A stretch of 64,000 bases of DNA from Periconia sp. R9002. Lineage: Eukaryota; Ascomycota; Dothideomycetes; Pleosporales; Periconiaceae. Below the pieces are notes generated by a model. That model searched no databases. It worked only from the letters and a program-made list of their open reading frames with translations, and was not told the DNA's origin. The translations under genes and the position numbers were made by a program. Below, piece after piece: positions 1 through 11,203 of this stretch. Each line of letters begins with the position of its first letter. Within the stretch, counting starts at the first letter, position 1. The stretch lies in the NCBI GenBank assembly GCA_023627715.1, contig JAMAHW010000063.1, positions 1-64,000 of the forward strand, given 5' to 3'.

Positions 1-161
1 TGATCTTTTGCAGTGGCTGCACGCGACGCTGTAACACCTCGGTGCCTTCGCGATAAGGTACTGCGACTAACACCATATCTAGTAGCAACTTCTGTATATG
101 AGAAGCCTTCTCTTTGTTCTCGCGATTCGATTTCATCAATTGCAGCCTGGATCGGGTCCAT
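1..161 (-). mobile_element. pogo/Fot1-type DDE transposase, N-terminal fragment (cut by window edge)
   Basis: Reading leftwards from an ATG at 161, the frame stays open for 53 codons to the window edge. It begins MDPIQAAIDEIESRE and continues with a helix-turn-helix segment (FSYTEVATRYGVSRSTLSRR). A short acidic leader followed by a psq/CENP-B-like HTH is the usual start of the pogo/Fot1 transposases that are abundant in filamentous fungi. The DDE catalytic core would lie outside the window. The start sits 250 bp from the MPP10 start in a divergent arrangement, so the element lies beside the promoter of an essential gene. Whether it is intact or decayed cannot be judged from this end alone. 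Family-level call from the leader and HTH pattern; a domesticated HTH protein is less likely. Confidence 0.72.
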
Positions 162-410
162 ATTGGTGGAGTTATCGTGGTGTGAAAATTAGGGTGGTTT
201 GACGCCTCGGGTGTTCGGCGTGCATTTGATGAATCCGTGCATTGGGTGCACGGACACGGTAGACTAGTGGACAGCGCTAGCACGGTCCACCGAAATCTTG
301 GCCGAGCCTCCACCAAAAAGTTTCTTGCCCGCTTCAAGCTACAATCGCGACCAGATTTTTTGCCTTACAAGACAGACTGGGCCAGGAAGCACAAAAGGTC
401 GCACATTAGC

Positions 411-2597
411 ATGGCGCCACCGTCATTCTCTCCAGACGCATCCATTTCATCTCATACTCTTTCTGCCGGCTCGGCCCAGCCCCCACCAATGGAGTTGCAA
501 TCAACTACTCATTCACCTGGTGCTCTTCTCGCAACCCCGATCTCTTTCTTACAGCCGACCACCCAGATAAATTCGTCGTTTCTCGCTGCCGCTAAGCAGT
601 ATCTAGATCCTGTAGCGGCTGGAGTGAGCGAGGAACAAACCCGGAGACAGCAGGATTTACGGAGGAAACGCAAAAGAGGGGAAGGATACGATGGAGACAT
701 CAGGGTATTGCACTTGAAAAAGGTCCATCTGCAAGGGTTTGGAACCAATCAAATCTTTGAGCAGACCAGAAAGATATTGGACGCCGCAGCAGAAGAAATT
801 GAATTAGCGTTACCAGATACCGAAGATGGGCTCATAGCAATACGCAACAGTGAAGCTGGGGATGGAACATCAGAAGAAGCTGTAAGCGATTTTGACGAGG
901 AGGAAGATAGCTCGGAACTCGGCGAAGAGGGTGTAGATTGGGAATACGCTGGCGACGATGTGCTTGACGATGACCTTGGCTCCGATGACGAAGAGGACGA
1001 AGATGAGGAACACCTAGGTCAAGATGATGGTTCGGGAGATGATGGGGAGGGTATGTTTTCAGACGATGCATCTGAGGACGAAGCCGCCGAGACCTATCGT
1101 CCTGATCCCAACGGTTTGAACGATGGGTTCTTCGAAATCGATCAGTTCAATAAAGTCACCGACTTCCTAGAACAACAAGACAATCGAGGCGAAAGAGCGG
1201 ATAGTGACGATGAAGAGATTGACTGGGAAGGCGACCCTTTCGCGACCAACGGCACTAAAGCACAAGGCGACGACGACGAAGATTCCGACGACGAAGGCGG
1301 TCCAACATTCGGGAACGCTGATCTGAATGCGCCAGAAGGAGAGAGTGATGATGACGACGAGGCTGAAGAAGGTGATATGGATAACATGGGGATGGGAAAT
1401 GCAAACAACATCATGTATAAAGACTTCTTCGCACCACCCGCGCAAAAGGCGGGTAAGAACAAGAAGAAGCGGGGACGGCCCAATCCGCACAATTTCCCAT
1501 CCGCCACAGATCCCCAAGACAACATACCTGATGAGCAGGAGGTGGAAGCAGCAATGTCACGAGTGCACCGTGACCTTTTCGAAGATGATGACGACATAGA
1601 GTCTGAAGACGATCTGAGCCAGCTAGATCCCTCAGATCCAATGTCGCGACGATCCACGCATGAGCGCCGACAAGCCAAAATAGCTGAACAGATTCGCAAG
1701 CTTGAAGCCGCAAACGTAGCGAAACGAGCGTGGCAGCTCTCAGGAGAAGCCCGCGCTGCCGACCGTCCGATGAATTCTCTTTTGGAAGAAGGCGAACTCG
1801 ACTTTGAAAGAGCCGGAAAACCCATTCCTGTCATAACCCAGGAAGTCAGTGAAGATATTGAGTCCTTGATCAAACGACGCATTTTGGCTGGCGAGTTTGA
1901 TGAAGTGCAGCGCAGACGCCCGGACGATCTCGCCACAGGCCCCAAAGTACGCCGCGGCCACTTCGAACTCGACGATAAGAAGGCTTCGAAGGGTCTGGCC
2001 GAGATCTATGAAGAGGAGCATTTGCGTGCCACTGATGCGAATTTCGTAGACGCTAAAGACGAGAAGCTCAAGAAGGAGCACGCAGAAATCTCGGAACTGT
2101 GGAAGAGCATATGCGGAAAGCTTGATTCATTGTCATCTAGCCATTTCAAACCCAAGCCCGCGACTGCCAACCTTGAGATCCGCGTCGATGCCCCTGCCAT
2201 TGAAATGGAAGACGCACGCCCCACGGCCGGTGGTGAGGTAGCAGGCGCAAGCATGCTTGCGCCTCAAGAATTGTACAAGCCTGGCGAGGATCAGGTCACC
2301 AATACTGAGATCACTACCAAGGCCGGTCTGCCCGTCGCCCGGGAGGAAATGACTCGAGAGCAAAAATGGAGGAGACGCAGGAGGGAGAAGGAAAGAATCA
2401 AGAAGGCGGGGCTTCATGAGTCCAAGGACAAAGAAGAGAGTAGAAAAGACAAGATGCACAAAGACAGGAAGCAGCTGATTGGAGATTTGAAGAAGGGAGG
2501 TGTCCAAGTTATCGGAAAGAAGGGGCAGGTCACCGACGTGGAAGGCAACGAGGTCAAGGAAGCTGCAAGAAGAGGTGCTGGGAGTTACAAGCTCTAG
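411..2597 (+). CDS. MPP10: U3 snoRNP protein MPP10
   Basis: Uninterrupted 728-codon gene for the nucleolar Mpp10 protein. Mpp10 works with Imp3 and Imp4 in the small-subunit processome, which cleaves pre-rRNA for 40S assembly. The first half contains long acidic D/E tracts (roughly residues 155-320), as in the family. The conserved C-terminal half holds the diagnostic blocks MNSLLEEGELDFERAGKP, VITQEVSEDIESLIKRRI and GLAEIYEEEHLRATD, then a lysine-rich nuclear tail (TREQKWRRRRREKERIKK). The frame is open upstream to 237, but only through a GTG. The ATG at 411 has A at -3 and G at +4, and the peptide before it does not look conserved, so 411 is preferred. No introns seen. Confidence 0.93.
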   Translation: MAPPSFSPDASISSHTLSAGSAQPPPMELQSTTHSPGALLATPISFLQPTTQINSSFLAAAKQYLDPVAAGVSEEQTRRQQDLRRKRKRGEGYDGDIRVLHLKKVHLQGFGTNQIFEQTRKILDAAAEEIELALPDTEDGLIAIRNSEAGDGTSEEAVSDFDEEEDSSELGEEGVDWEYAGDDVLDDDLGSDDEEDEDEEHLGQDDGSGDDGEGMFSDDASEDEAAETYRPDPNGLNDGFFEIDQFNKVTDFLEQQDNRGERADSDDEEIDWEGDPFATNGTKAQGDDDEDSDDEGGPTFGNADLNAPEGESDDDDEAEEGDMDNMGMGNANNIMYKDFFAPPAQKAGKNKKKRGRPNPHNFPSATDPQDNIPDEQEVEAAMSRVHRDLFEDDDDIESEDDLSQLDPSDPMSRRSTHERRQAKIAEQIRKLEAANVAKRAWQLSGEARAADRPMNSLLEEGELDFERAGKPIPVITQEVSEDIESLIKRRILAGEFDEVQRRRPDDLATGPKVRRGHFELDDKKASKGLAEIYEEEHLRATDANFVDAKDEKLKKEHAEISELWKSICGKLDSLSSSHFKPKPATANLEIRVDAPAIEMEDARPTAGGEVAGASMLAPQELYKPGEDQVTNTEITTKAGLPVAREEMTREQKWRRRRREKERIKKAGLHESKDKEESRKDKMHKDRKQLIGDLKKGGVQVIGKKGQVTDVEGNEVKEAARRGAGSYKL

Positions 2598-3081
2598 ATA
2601 CGCTGGGAATTGTATGTAGATGTTTCACAGGTTAGTAGTTTGTTTAGTACCTTGCATGTCGTGTTCCACTTTTTAGATATCGAGTATGCCAATCACTAAT
2701 TCCAAAAATCATTAACTATACCGCCAGCGTGCATTACATACACACGCTCGAGCAATGACGATAGGAGGAAGACACTAGAGCATATGCTCAGAGACCCGAT
2801 ATGAAAACCAAGCACGTGCTCCCTCTGCGATAAATAGTCTAAACATTTATTCTTAATTACCCTAGGTACATACCTAAGCATGCGCGCGTTACGAGTGCCG
2901 GTCGGGTTCCGGCGTTCCGACCACACACCGCTCACGCGCAAATGTGCTGTCTCATGCGGACTACCACCACACATGACATCCACCACCGGCACGCGCATTA
3001 CTTTCCTTACCAGTCCCCGCCTACGACGGAACTTATAAATCGACACTGGCGTCCACAGAAGAGGATGTAGAGCTGCACGGC
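2598..3081. other. MPP10-ITR1 intergenic region
   Basis: 484 bp holding the 3' flank of MPP10 and the promoter of the transporter. A TATA-like TTATAAAT lies at about 3034-3041, some 40 bp before the transporter start. The segment CCTAGGTACATACCTAAG at about 2862 is a near-palindrome around the TAGGTAC motif, which recurs elsewhere in the window. No gene seen. Confidence 0.4.
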
Positions 3082-5140
3082 ATGGGCGACAACGCTGCTG
3101 AACCACTCATTGTGCATGGCGGCGCTCGGAACGGCTACGCCTACAACGAAGAAGAGGAGGACAGAGTGCGGAGGGGAAGTTACGACGATGGAGAAGAGCA
3201 TATCGGCGAAGGAGATGTGGACGAGGGGCTACTAGGAACACCCGGGAGGTTCATTTGGGTACTTACGTGCTGTGCTGGACTGAGTGGGTTGTTGTTCGGA
3301 TATGAGTGAGTATGATATGCTTCTCCTCTGTCTCTCTCCTCTCGTAATCGTTTTTCTGCCTTTTGTCTGATGGGGGATAAAACGGCTCATGCGATGATAA
3401 ATCACGCGAAAGACAGGAAGCACAGAATAAAGCATCGACATACATTTCACACGCTAACTCCTCAAACCTCACTCTTTACAGCACCGGCGTAATCTCCTCG
3501 ACCCTAATATCCATCAACTCCGACCTTTCTTCGCGCCCTCTCACCACGCTCGACAAGTCCCTTATCACGAGCTCAACATCCTTCTTTGCGCTGCTCGCCT
3601 CACCTCTAACCGGGGTTCTCGCCGACTCGTTAGGCCGCAAACCCGTCATCCTCATCGCTGACGCTCTCTTCGTGTTGGGCGCGCTACTACAGGCATTTAC
3701 ATCCACCGTTCCTGGCATGATTGCTGGACGTAGCATAGTAGGCGCCGCTGTCGGGAGTGCGAGTTTCGTCGTCCCTCTATATATTGGAGAAGTTGCGCCG
3801 GGACCGTTTCGAGGGAGGCTGGTGGTAGTGGGGAGCTTGTTTATCACGGGAGGTCAGGTAGTTGCCTACATTATAGGATGGCTGTTTTCGATGGAGTTGC
3901 ATGGTTGGAGGTGGATGGTTGGACTAGGCGCTGCACCGGCAATCCTACAGTGCTTCGTGTACGTTTGATCCTTTCCCATGGATTTACCCTGTCTTTCGGG
4001 ATTTTTGCATACTGATATTACAATTCCAGCATGTGGTGGATGCCGGAAACACCGCGATGGCTTGTCAAAGCCGGGAAGAAGGAGCAAGCGAGACGAGTTC
4101 TGAATGATGTATACCAACGGGGAACCGATGTCGCTGTCAAGCTATCCTTGGTAAACGGTGTGCTGCGAGGAGTTGAAAGAGAAATTTTGGAGGAAGAAGA
4201 TGTGGTGGGAGGATCAACGAGAGATTCGACCAAAACGGGCTTCATGGCCAAGGTCAACCAAGCCCAGGACAACTTCGCGCAACTTATCAATGTTGGCGGG
4301 AATCGACGAGCGCTAATTATTGCTTGCTTGCTTCAAGGGGCCCAGCAACTCTGCGGTTTTGTATGAATTCGCTCCTCTCTTTCTCCTGACCTTGATTTGT
4401 TAACACAATCCAGAATTCATTGATGTATTTCTCGGCGACAATTTTCTCCCTCGTGGGCTTCCGCTCTCCAACCTTAACATCCCTTAGCATCGCTTTGACG
4501 AATTTCTTTTTCACGCTCGTCGCTTTCCATTACATCGACCGCATTGGCCGTCGCAGAATCCTGCTCCTCTCTGTCCCTATCATGATCATCGGCCTTGCCT
4601 TGTGCGCGGTGGCTTTTATCTTCCTTCGTCTCCCTGCTGAGGCTGGTATGTTGGATGTTGGAGCAGGAGGCGGAGGTGCTACTGTAGTGGTGGAGGAAAT
4701 GGTGTGGCCTATCGTAATTTTGGTGGCGATGGTGATGTATGTGGCGGGCTATGCAGTGGGCATGGGGAACGTGCCGTGGCAGCAGTCCGAGTACGTGACA
4801 TCCTTTGTACCTGGTATGCTTGTTTGTACTGATTTTGTCTTTCCCTAGACTTTTCCCCCTCTCTGTGCGGTCTTTAGGCTCCGCACTCGCGACAGCCACG
4901 AATTGGGGCTCAAACACTATTGTTGGGTTGACATTTTTGCCAATGATGGAGTTTTGCACTCCGACGGGAACCTTTGCGCTGTATGCGATCATCTGTACAG
5001 TTGCGTTAGGTGCGATTTGGAGAATCTACCCAGAGACTGCAGGCCTATCGCTTGAGGATGTTGGAGGATTATTGAAGGATGGGTGGGGAGTGGATGAAAG
5101 CATTAAACGTTCAAAGGAGAGACGCAGAGAAAGAAGATAA
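3082..5140 (+). CDS. ITR1: MFS myo-inositol/proton symporter (ITR1-like)
   Basis: Five exons: 3082-3305, 3482-3958, 4030-4360, 4414-4790 and 4849-5140. All junctions are GT-AG and in phase, giving 566 residues. The protein is a 12-helix sugar-porter-family plasma-membrane transporter. Exon 1 encodes an acidic cytosolic N-terminus and the start of TM1. The exon 1/2 junction creates GYDTGVIS, the fungal inositol-transporter signature. Other family motifs are DSLGRKP after TM2, the PETPRW loop after TM6, QQLCGFNSLMYFSAT in TM7, DRIGRRR, and PETAGLSLEDVG after TM12. The acidic pre-TM1 segment and the GYDTGVIS motif argue for inositol rather than hexose, but substrate is inferred from family only. 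It converges with PBP1 downstream. Confidence 0.88.
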
Positions 5141-5658
5141 ATTGGCCTATTCGTGACCGTGTACGTTGTTATGGAGTTCACATAGGTTCACAGGTTAGAC
5201 GAAATTTTGATATGAGAGTTTTTAGATTTGACTAGCCAGGTAAACTAGGATGATAAGCCTGCAATGGATTACAGGCACCCTGTTTTTAGCTATCTGGCAC
5301 CTCAGTTCCCTCGATTTCCTCCATCAACTGCCATTCCCCTTCGAAATCGCCAAAGCGGTTTTCTAGTTGGACCCACCCACCCGTCGTCAGTTGCATGTGC
5401 GAGGGCTGCTACCGCAGCAACAACGACCAGTATGAGCTCACTCTCCTCTCTTAGCTACAAACCTCTGTAGCTGGAGGCAAAGCCCACTTGACGCCGTTAT
5501 GTACCAACCAACGCCGATCGCTCATGCTTGAATTGACAATCGAACAAGAGGAAAATGCTTTATTCCCCACGCTAAATGCAGAGCAAAAGACCCATAATTT
5601 GAGGAGATTGAAGATAGTTAGTGACCACCAATAGGCTGCTGTAAGGCTGAGAGACGTT
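5141..5658. other. Convergent 3' region between ITR1 and PBP1
   Basis: 518 bp shared as 3' flank by two convergent genes. Short open frames on both strands have no recognisable content. No RNA gene or repeat noticed. Confidence 0.4.
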
Positions 5659-8600
5659 TCATTTGACCTCTTCACCGCTTTCTGGACCATGATTGACCGG
5701 CCCTGCAGCAGGAGGTTGAGGTGGCAATGAGTGCTGCTGCATCATTGGCTGCGCATAACTACCGCTCGGGGTACCACGATGCTGCTGAGGGAACTGGTGG
5801 TGTTGGTGTGGGGACCCATAATGCTGCTGATGTGGCTGTGGTGGATACGGTCCTCGCATTTGCGTCACTGAATTAGGTTAGAAAAGCACACAAGACGCAG
5901 TGAAGAACGAGACTTACTTGACCCAGGTGGAGCTTGGGCGAACATGGGAGGTCCCTGAGCGCCAGATTGCATATACATCATGTGTTGCTGCTGATGTCCC
6001 TGTTGAGAACCTTGATGACTCATCAGAGGTGCACCTCCGTGCCTTGGACTACCGAATCCGTTTGCACCGGGAACTGCTTGCATCTGGCCTGGATACTGAG
6101 GATACCCATGAGCTGGAGCACCCGCATACATGGGCATCTGGGGGTTTCCGGGGGGGATGCCCATATAAGGGCCATTCGAAGGCTGGTTCGTCATCATCTG
6201 TCCTCCCATCCCAGGACCCGGTGGGCTCACGAACTGAGGTCCGCCCTGAGCGCCGCGAAGGCCCACATGCTGAACATTAGGGCTCATCGCGAATCCTGGC
6301 ATAGGAACCTGCTGGGGGTAGCCAGACATGGGTTGCGGTTGACTGCCATACATGTAAGGGTGCATAGGGCGAGGAGAGGGATGAACTGAGGAATTCGAAT
6401 GGGAGAATTGCATGTGCTGCGAGTCAAAGTGATGTGGGCCTTGAGGGGGATGCGGCTGCACTGGCGGATGACGGGGTGTGTGATGAGGTGTCTGGCCTTG
6501 CGGTTGTGCTTGGAACTGCGGAGGCAACCCGTGCTGGTGAGGAACAGGCCCGTTTGCCATCATATTATGGGGAGTTGAGATGGGTGCTGTAGCAGGGCGC
6601 TCAAACATGTCCACATAACCCTTCTCCTTGTTCGTTTCTGGGAAGTCCCATGTTGGAGGTGTATGATATGTAGGCTGGATGCCTCCGTTGTTTTGATATT
6701 GACGGGCCTTTTGGGGATCTTGTGCTGCATCTTTGGTCAGGCGAGCGATGGGATTGAATGAGACGCTAAGGTCCAAAGGTTTCTTGGCAGGAGGTCCTGC
6801 ACTGAAGAAGCTGGTGAGTGGTACTTTTCGAGGAGGCTCTTGCCTAGATACAGATTCTGGCCTAGGGCTTGAGTGGTTGCTAGGAGTCGGGCCGGGTTGA
6901 AATGTGTTTGCTGCAGGGTTAGGCTTGAACTCATGGGCCTTGACATTGAAGCCTCTAGCGGCGCCTGCTTGCCCTCCACCCGTGCTTGGTGAGATGGATG
7001 GTCCAGTGGGTGGAAGGTTACGCATATCTTGGTGCGGGATAGGTTGAGGGACACCATGGTAAGGGGGAATACCACCCTGCTGTTTGTGTTGCTGTTGATT
7101 AAGTTGAAGACGAGAGCTCAGGAGACCGTGGTTACGTGGCGCTGGTTGATTCCCGTTCTGCATATGACCTGCCCGGTCGCGCACTGATGAGGAACCGTAC
7201 TGATTTTGCCCCTGGCGCTGTCGCTGATTTTGATTCTGATTCGGGTGTCGATCTGGAGCTGCGTTAGGTGCAGGCTGTGTAGTGTCTGGTTTGACGTTGT
7301 TCGGTCGGGAGGCAGGCTTGACATCAGCTGTAGCGGGAGCGGCTTTTGGTGGAGTCGACTTCAACTCCTGTACTGTTCGAAGCGCTTTCTCAACAATTAA
7401 CTGTTGCTTGCTCTCGTCCTTCGCCAAGATGGGCACAAGATCATTCGGGACGGGTGTGTGGAGCTTGAAGTTCTGGGAAAACTTCTTCAGGTCATTGAGT
7501 TTGACAGCTTTTGACTCTCGGGCAATTGAGCGCTGTCGTTCGGACATGCGCAGCTTTTCCGCGGCCGAAAATTGCTTGAATGAATCGAGGAGATCATGTT
7601 CCACGTTGGCCGTAGCATTGTCGGGTCTGCCGGGTTTGCGAGCTGGTATACCAACAGCAGGTTTGAAAGTATTGCTAGGTTTCTGTGCCTGTTCACCGGC
7701 ACCCTTAACCGGAACTGTAGACTTGGTTTGCGACTTCGATGGCTCTTGTTTTGAAGAGTCGGAAGTCACAGGGGCGGGCGTTGTAGGTTTAGAAGCGTTC
7801 TCGGTCTTTGCCGGTTCAGTAGGGGCTTGCTTTTCTGTCGATGGGCTCGTTGTACGCTGGGCGGCCTTTGTGACGGATGAATCGGGACGTGCAAGCTGTG
7901 AGGAGATGATGGCCGGATCAACTGGTGCGCCCTTGACAGTAGGTTGACCGCTTGGGGGTCGGCGCGCCGGGGGTGTATATGTGTTGGGTGCGCCGGTCGT
8001 CAGAGGCCGGAAGACTCCACTGTATCTGTTGGTATATTAGCACATTGATCTGCCAAGTTGTCATGATAAACATACAGATCTTCCTCGTCTCCCTCCCTGT
8101 CCGCAGCAGCATTCTGTGAGCGCTCCTCACTAACATGAGCATTCAGTGCGCTACTACTCTCGATCTCGCGAGCCTTCTTTTCTGCATGTGCGGCCCTCTC
8201 CGCATACTGCGGGTGGCTGCGATCAATAGTAGTCGTGTAGATGTTCTCATCATAGTCGCTGCGGACACCAAAGAGCTTCTCGTTTATGGCAAATTGATCC
8301 CAACCAGACGATTGTCCAGTAGATTCAAGGGACAAGTCTGCATTGGCATCAGACGAAGGCTCCCATCTCTGAAGGGTGCGTTCGCGGATAGTCATGTTGC
8401 CGGATATATCGGTGTCGGTACGGAAGCCTGCAGCACCTGCTGGCACATTAGTAATTGCTATAGGCCGCGAAACGATTCCTATCATACCATTCTGACCCTT
8501 GGACTGAGACTTATCGAGAATGACGTTATCAACATGGAAATCAGCAACATCGCTCATATCGAAAGACATGACATGGTTGTCACCAGTGCCGATGTAATCA

Positions 8601-9501
8601 TCAGACACCTCAGTAGCCCCATTGGCTTGGCCTTCGGTGGCTGCTTGGATTTTCTTCACCATTTTGAAAACATAGCGCATCTCGCCTGGATCGAGGGAAG
8701 TACCTGACAGGACGCCAGTGTACTTTTCCCCATTTTTCAAAGTGATGTTGCCTGGATAACCCTGCAGCCAGCACGTCAGCAAGGCCAACACTTTATTGAT
8801 ATTGCGAAGAATGTATACTCACCGATAGATTCGCGAGAAGGTAGTACATTCTATCGCTAAGGTGCCTCATTGGGGAAGCAGTCTCTCCGGTAAGAGACGC
8901 AGAGGCGTGCGAGGATCTGTAATTATTGACGACGCCGTTCGAATTTGCGTTGGATGACCGTTGGGTAATGGGGTTAGTACCGTGCCAGGCTCTGGGCTGT
9001 GGGGGCTTCCTGAATAGGAGGATAGTGTCAGCAGTGGAGCGGCACGAAGCGTGAATTCATGTTGGTGAGGAAGGGAAAGAAATCCAGTGAGAAGAGGCAG
9101 CGATATGCTGGAGGTTGAGCGACTGAGCGAGGAACATGGCTGTCGCACTGTGAATCCATGTGACGGAGGGCGCGTCACACGAGGGCTTCTGTGGGGAGGC
9201 CGGCATTGTGCAAGGAGATGTTGCGGCGTGGGCAATGGAGCAGCAGGCGGGATAGGCGCAGCAAGGCAGAGAATAACAGGAGGGGGAGGGCAATGGCAGC
9301 AATGGGGGGAAGCGGAAATGGAGCAACTTACTTTTGGCCAGCGTCGACCGGGCTAGCCGTCTGCTTGCGCGATGGGTCGGCGCCTTTGGCGGCGGTGGTC
9401 ATCTTCAACTGTGCTCGGGCTCCAGAGGGATTTGCGGAATTCGAGGTCAGCGGCCCGTTGACATTGGAGCCGTGGACAGAGGATGCGGTGGTGCTGGACA
9501 T
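5659..9501 (-). CDS. PBP1: Pbp1/ataxin-2 homologue
   Basis: Five exons on the minus strand: 9501-9332, 9009-8823, 8761-8076, 8025-5918 and 5867-5659. They splice in phase to 1119 residues. Ataxin-2/Pbp1 binds poly(A)-binding protein, regulates polyadenylation and translation, joins stress granules and tunes TORC1. The Lsm-like SM-ATX domain spans about residues 100-205 (DRMYYLLANLSGYPGN, then NGEKYTGVLSG). The LsmAD domain lies at about 279-339 (NEKLFGVRSDYDENIYTT, then HPQYAERAAHAEKKAREIE). The remaining ~750 residues are low-complexity, rich in Pro, Gln, His and Met, as expected for a granule-forming tail. The first intron is long for this window (322 nt). The start at 9501 gives MSSTTASSVHGSN and agrees with the downstream phase. 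Confidence 0.92.
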
Positions 9502-11203
9502 GAGGGTGCAGCCTCTCCCCGAGCTACGCAGAAGGGTGAGAGCAGCTCAGAAAGAAAAGGCGGCGGAGGAGGAGTCGGACAGCAAGCAGGGGATACGTGG
9601 CTGGCGGTGCAGAGAGGCAGACGAGGCTGCAGAGAGGGATGCAGCAAGCCGTGCAAGAGCAGCAGTGCACGAAAGAAAGTGCACGAAGAAAGGGCACGAG
9701 GTGGTGAGGTTGTGAGGAAGAGACAAGGTGTGGCTTGGCAGGAAAGCAGTCAAGTCTACGTTAATATGAGTGGCCTGTTCCCGTGGAGGGTACGGGGAGG
9801 GGGGTGTATGATCGACAAAAACGTCGCTAACGAGCTCGGGGCGGAGCGCGAGCGGGCCAAGCCAAACGCCCTTCACTTCCCAGTGTCCACCACAGCAGCA
9901 GCAGCAGCAGGAACAACAACGGGTCTCGATGGAGAGAGAAATACGGCGAAGGAGAAAGAAAGAGAGATAAGGGATTGAGGAAGGGAGTGAGTGAATGATG
10001 GAACGAGTGGTTATCGGGCTGCTGCGTACGTACCCACGGTGCGGTGGCACACACAATTGGGGATTTTGGCTAGGTTGGGATGCAGCAGCAAAGCTGTACG
10101 ACAACGAAAAAGTAACCAGCTCCCTCACCGGAAGGAAGATGAGGCAGAGTATCCAACACGCAACGGGCGAATCATGGCAAAGCCGTGTATTGTACAAATA
10201 TTCCGCTGTGATGGCAGCAAAATGGTGACATTCTTCAACGACGATTGGCTGTCATGGATGTCGACTCTCTCTCTCTCTCTCTGTTTCCACAAAACATCAC
10301 CTCGGCACTATCTGCGCCCCTTTGCTCAGATCAGCATCCATGATAGCCAACATAGCCACCTCTTACGTGGGCAACTACTGTGTTTGCATGTATGGTTGAG
10401 GCAAGACAGTACGTAGTTGGAAAACTACTCTGACAGTGGATTCCCTCAAAGAAAGAAAGAGAGAGGAATAAAGGGAGAGTATTGCTGAATTCACTCTCAG
10501 ACTCGACTTTTTTTTTGTTTCTCGTTGTTTTTCTTTTCGTTTATACCCGCTGCAGGATGCCTTGCTCACAAGGCACGATGCAGGTCGAGTACTCTCGCAC
10601 AATCAACATTCTCAAGCGCTCGTAGATGTAGATGTAGATATAGATGTATTGTGTGTAAACGGTTACGAATGGCAAAAGGCCGTCGTCGAATTCAGCATTG
10701 CTAGTTGATCAATGACCCCCTCTCCTGCAGCCGACTTACGCCGTGCGGTTAGAACAAGCCCGTCATGGCCATCATCCATGATTCCATGCATTTTCTCCCC
10801 AGTCGACGGCCCACCACCACCTGAAACACTGTCTCATGTCACAGTCAGGGCTCATGAATCACAACCAAAGTGGCTCTTCATCATCTCATCTCTCACTGCA
10901 TCTGTCGCTGCACCGTGCATGCGCAAAATGCTCCGCACAGAGCCTACATCTAGTACCTATTGTATCTAGCGTGCCATGTACATATCTTGCTCTTCTCTAT
11001 CTTGATACTGTCCATTCACATAAAGTACCTAGAGCCTCCCGCTTGATTATTTTAACCTAGGTACTAGCTGTCCCCAGCCCCCCAATCCAGCCTAGCGTCA
11101 ACCACCTCACTTCGCGGCTGCTTGTTGGAGACATCGACCACCACTGGTCTGGTCCCCATAGCACTCCTCTCCCTACTCTGCCCTACTCTCCCTCCCCTAC
11201 CCC
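9502..11203. other. Divergent PBP1-BUD6 promoter region
   Basis: 1.7 kb between two divergent genes. It contains six consecutive CAG triplets at 9893-9910, a polypurine stretch to about 9990, a CT-dinucleotide run at 10265-10282, a short GATGTA-type repeat at about 10623-10648 and a CCTAGGTACTAG-like motif near 11056. Open frames here have no recognisable protein content. Confidence 0.45.

Noticed and set aside
1142..1945. 267-codon open frame on the minus strand of MPP10
   Set aside because: It is a Ser-rich shadow of the acidic MPP10 coding sequence (complement of GAC/GAA codons), with no independent support.
9547..10197. 216-codon minus-strand frame upstream of PBP1
   Set aside because: Lies in the polypurine/CT-rich promoter; the translation is Ser/Pro/Leu/Cys repeats from microsatellites.
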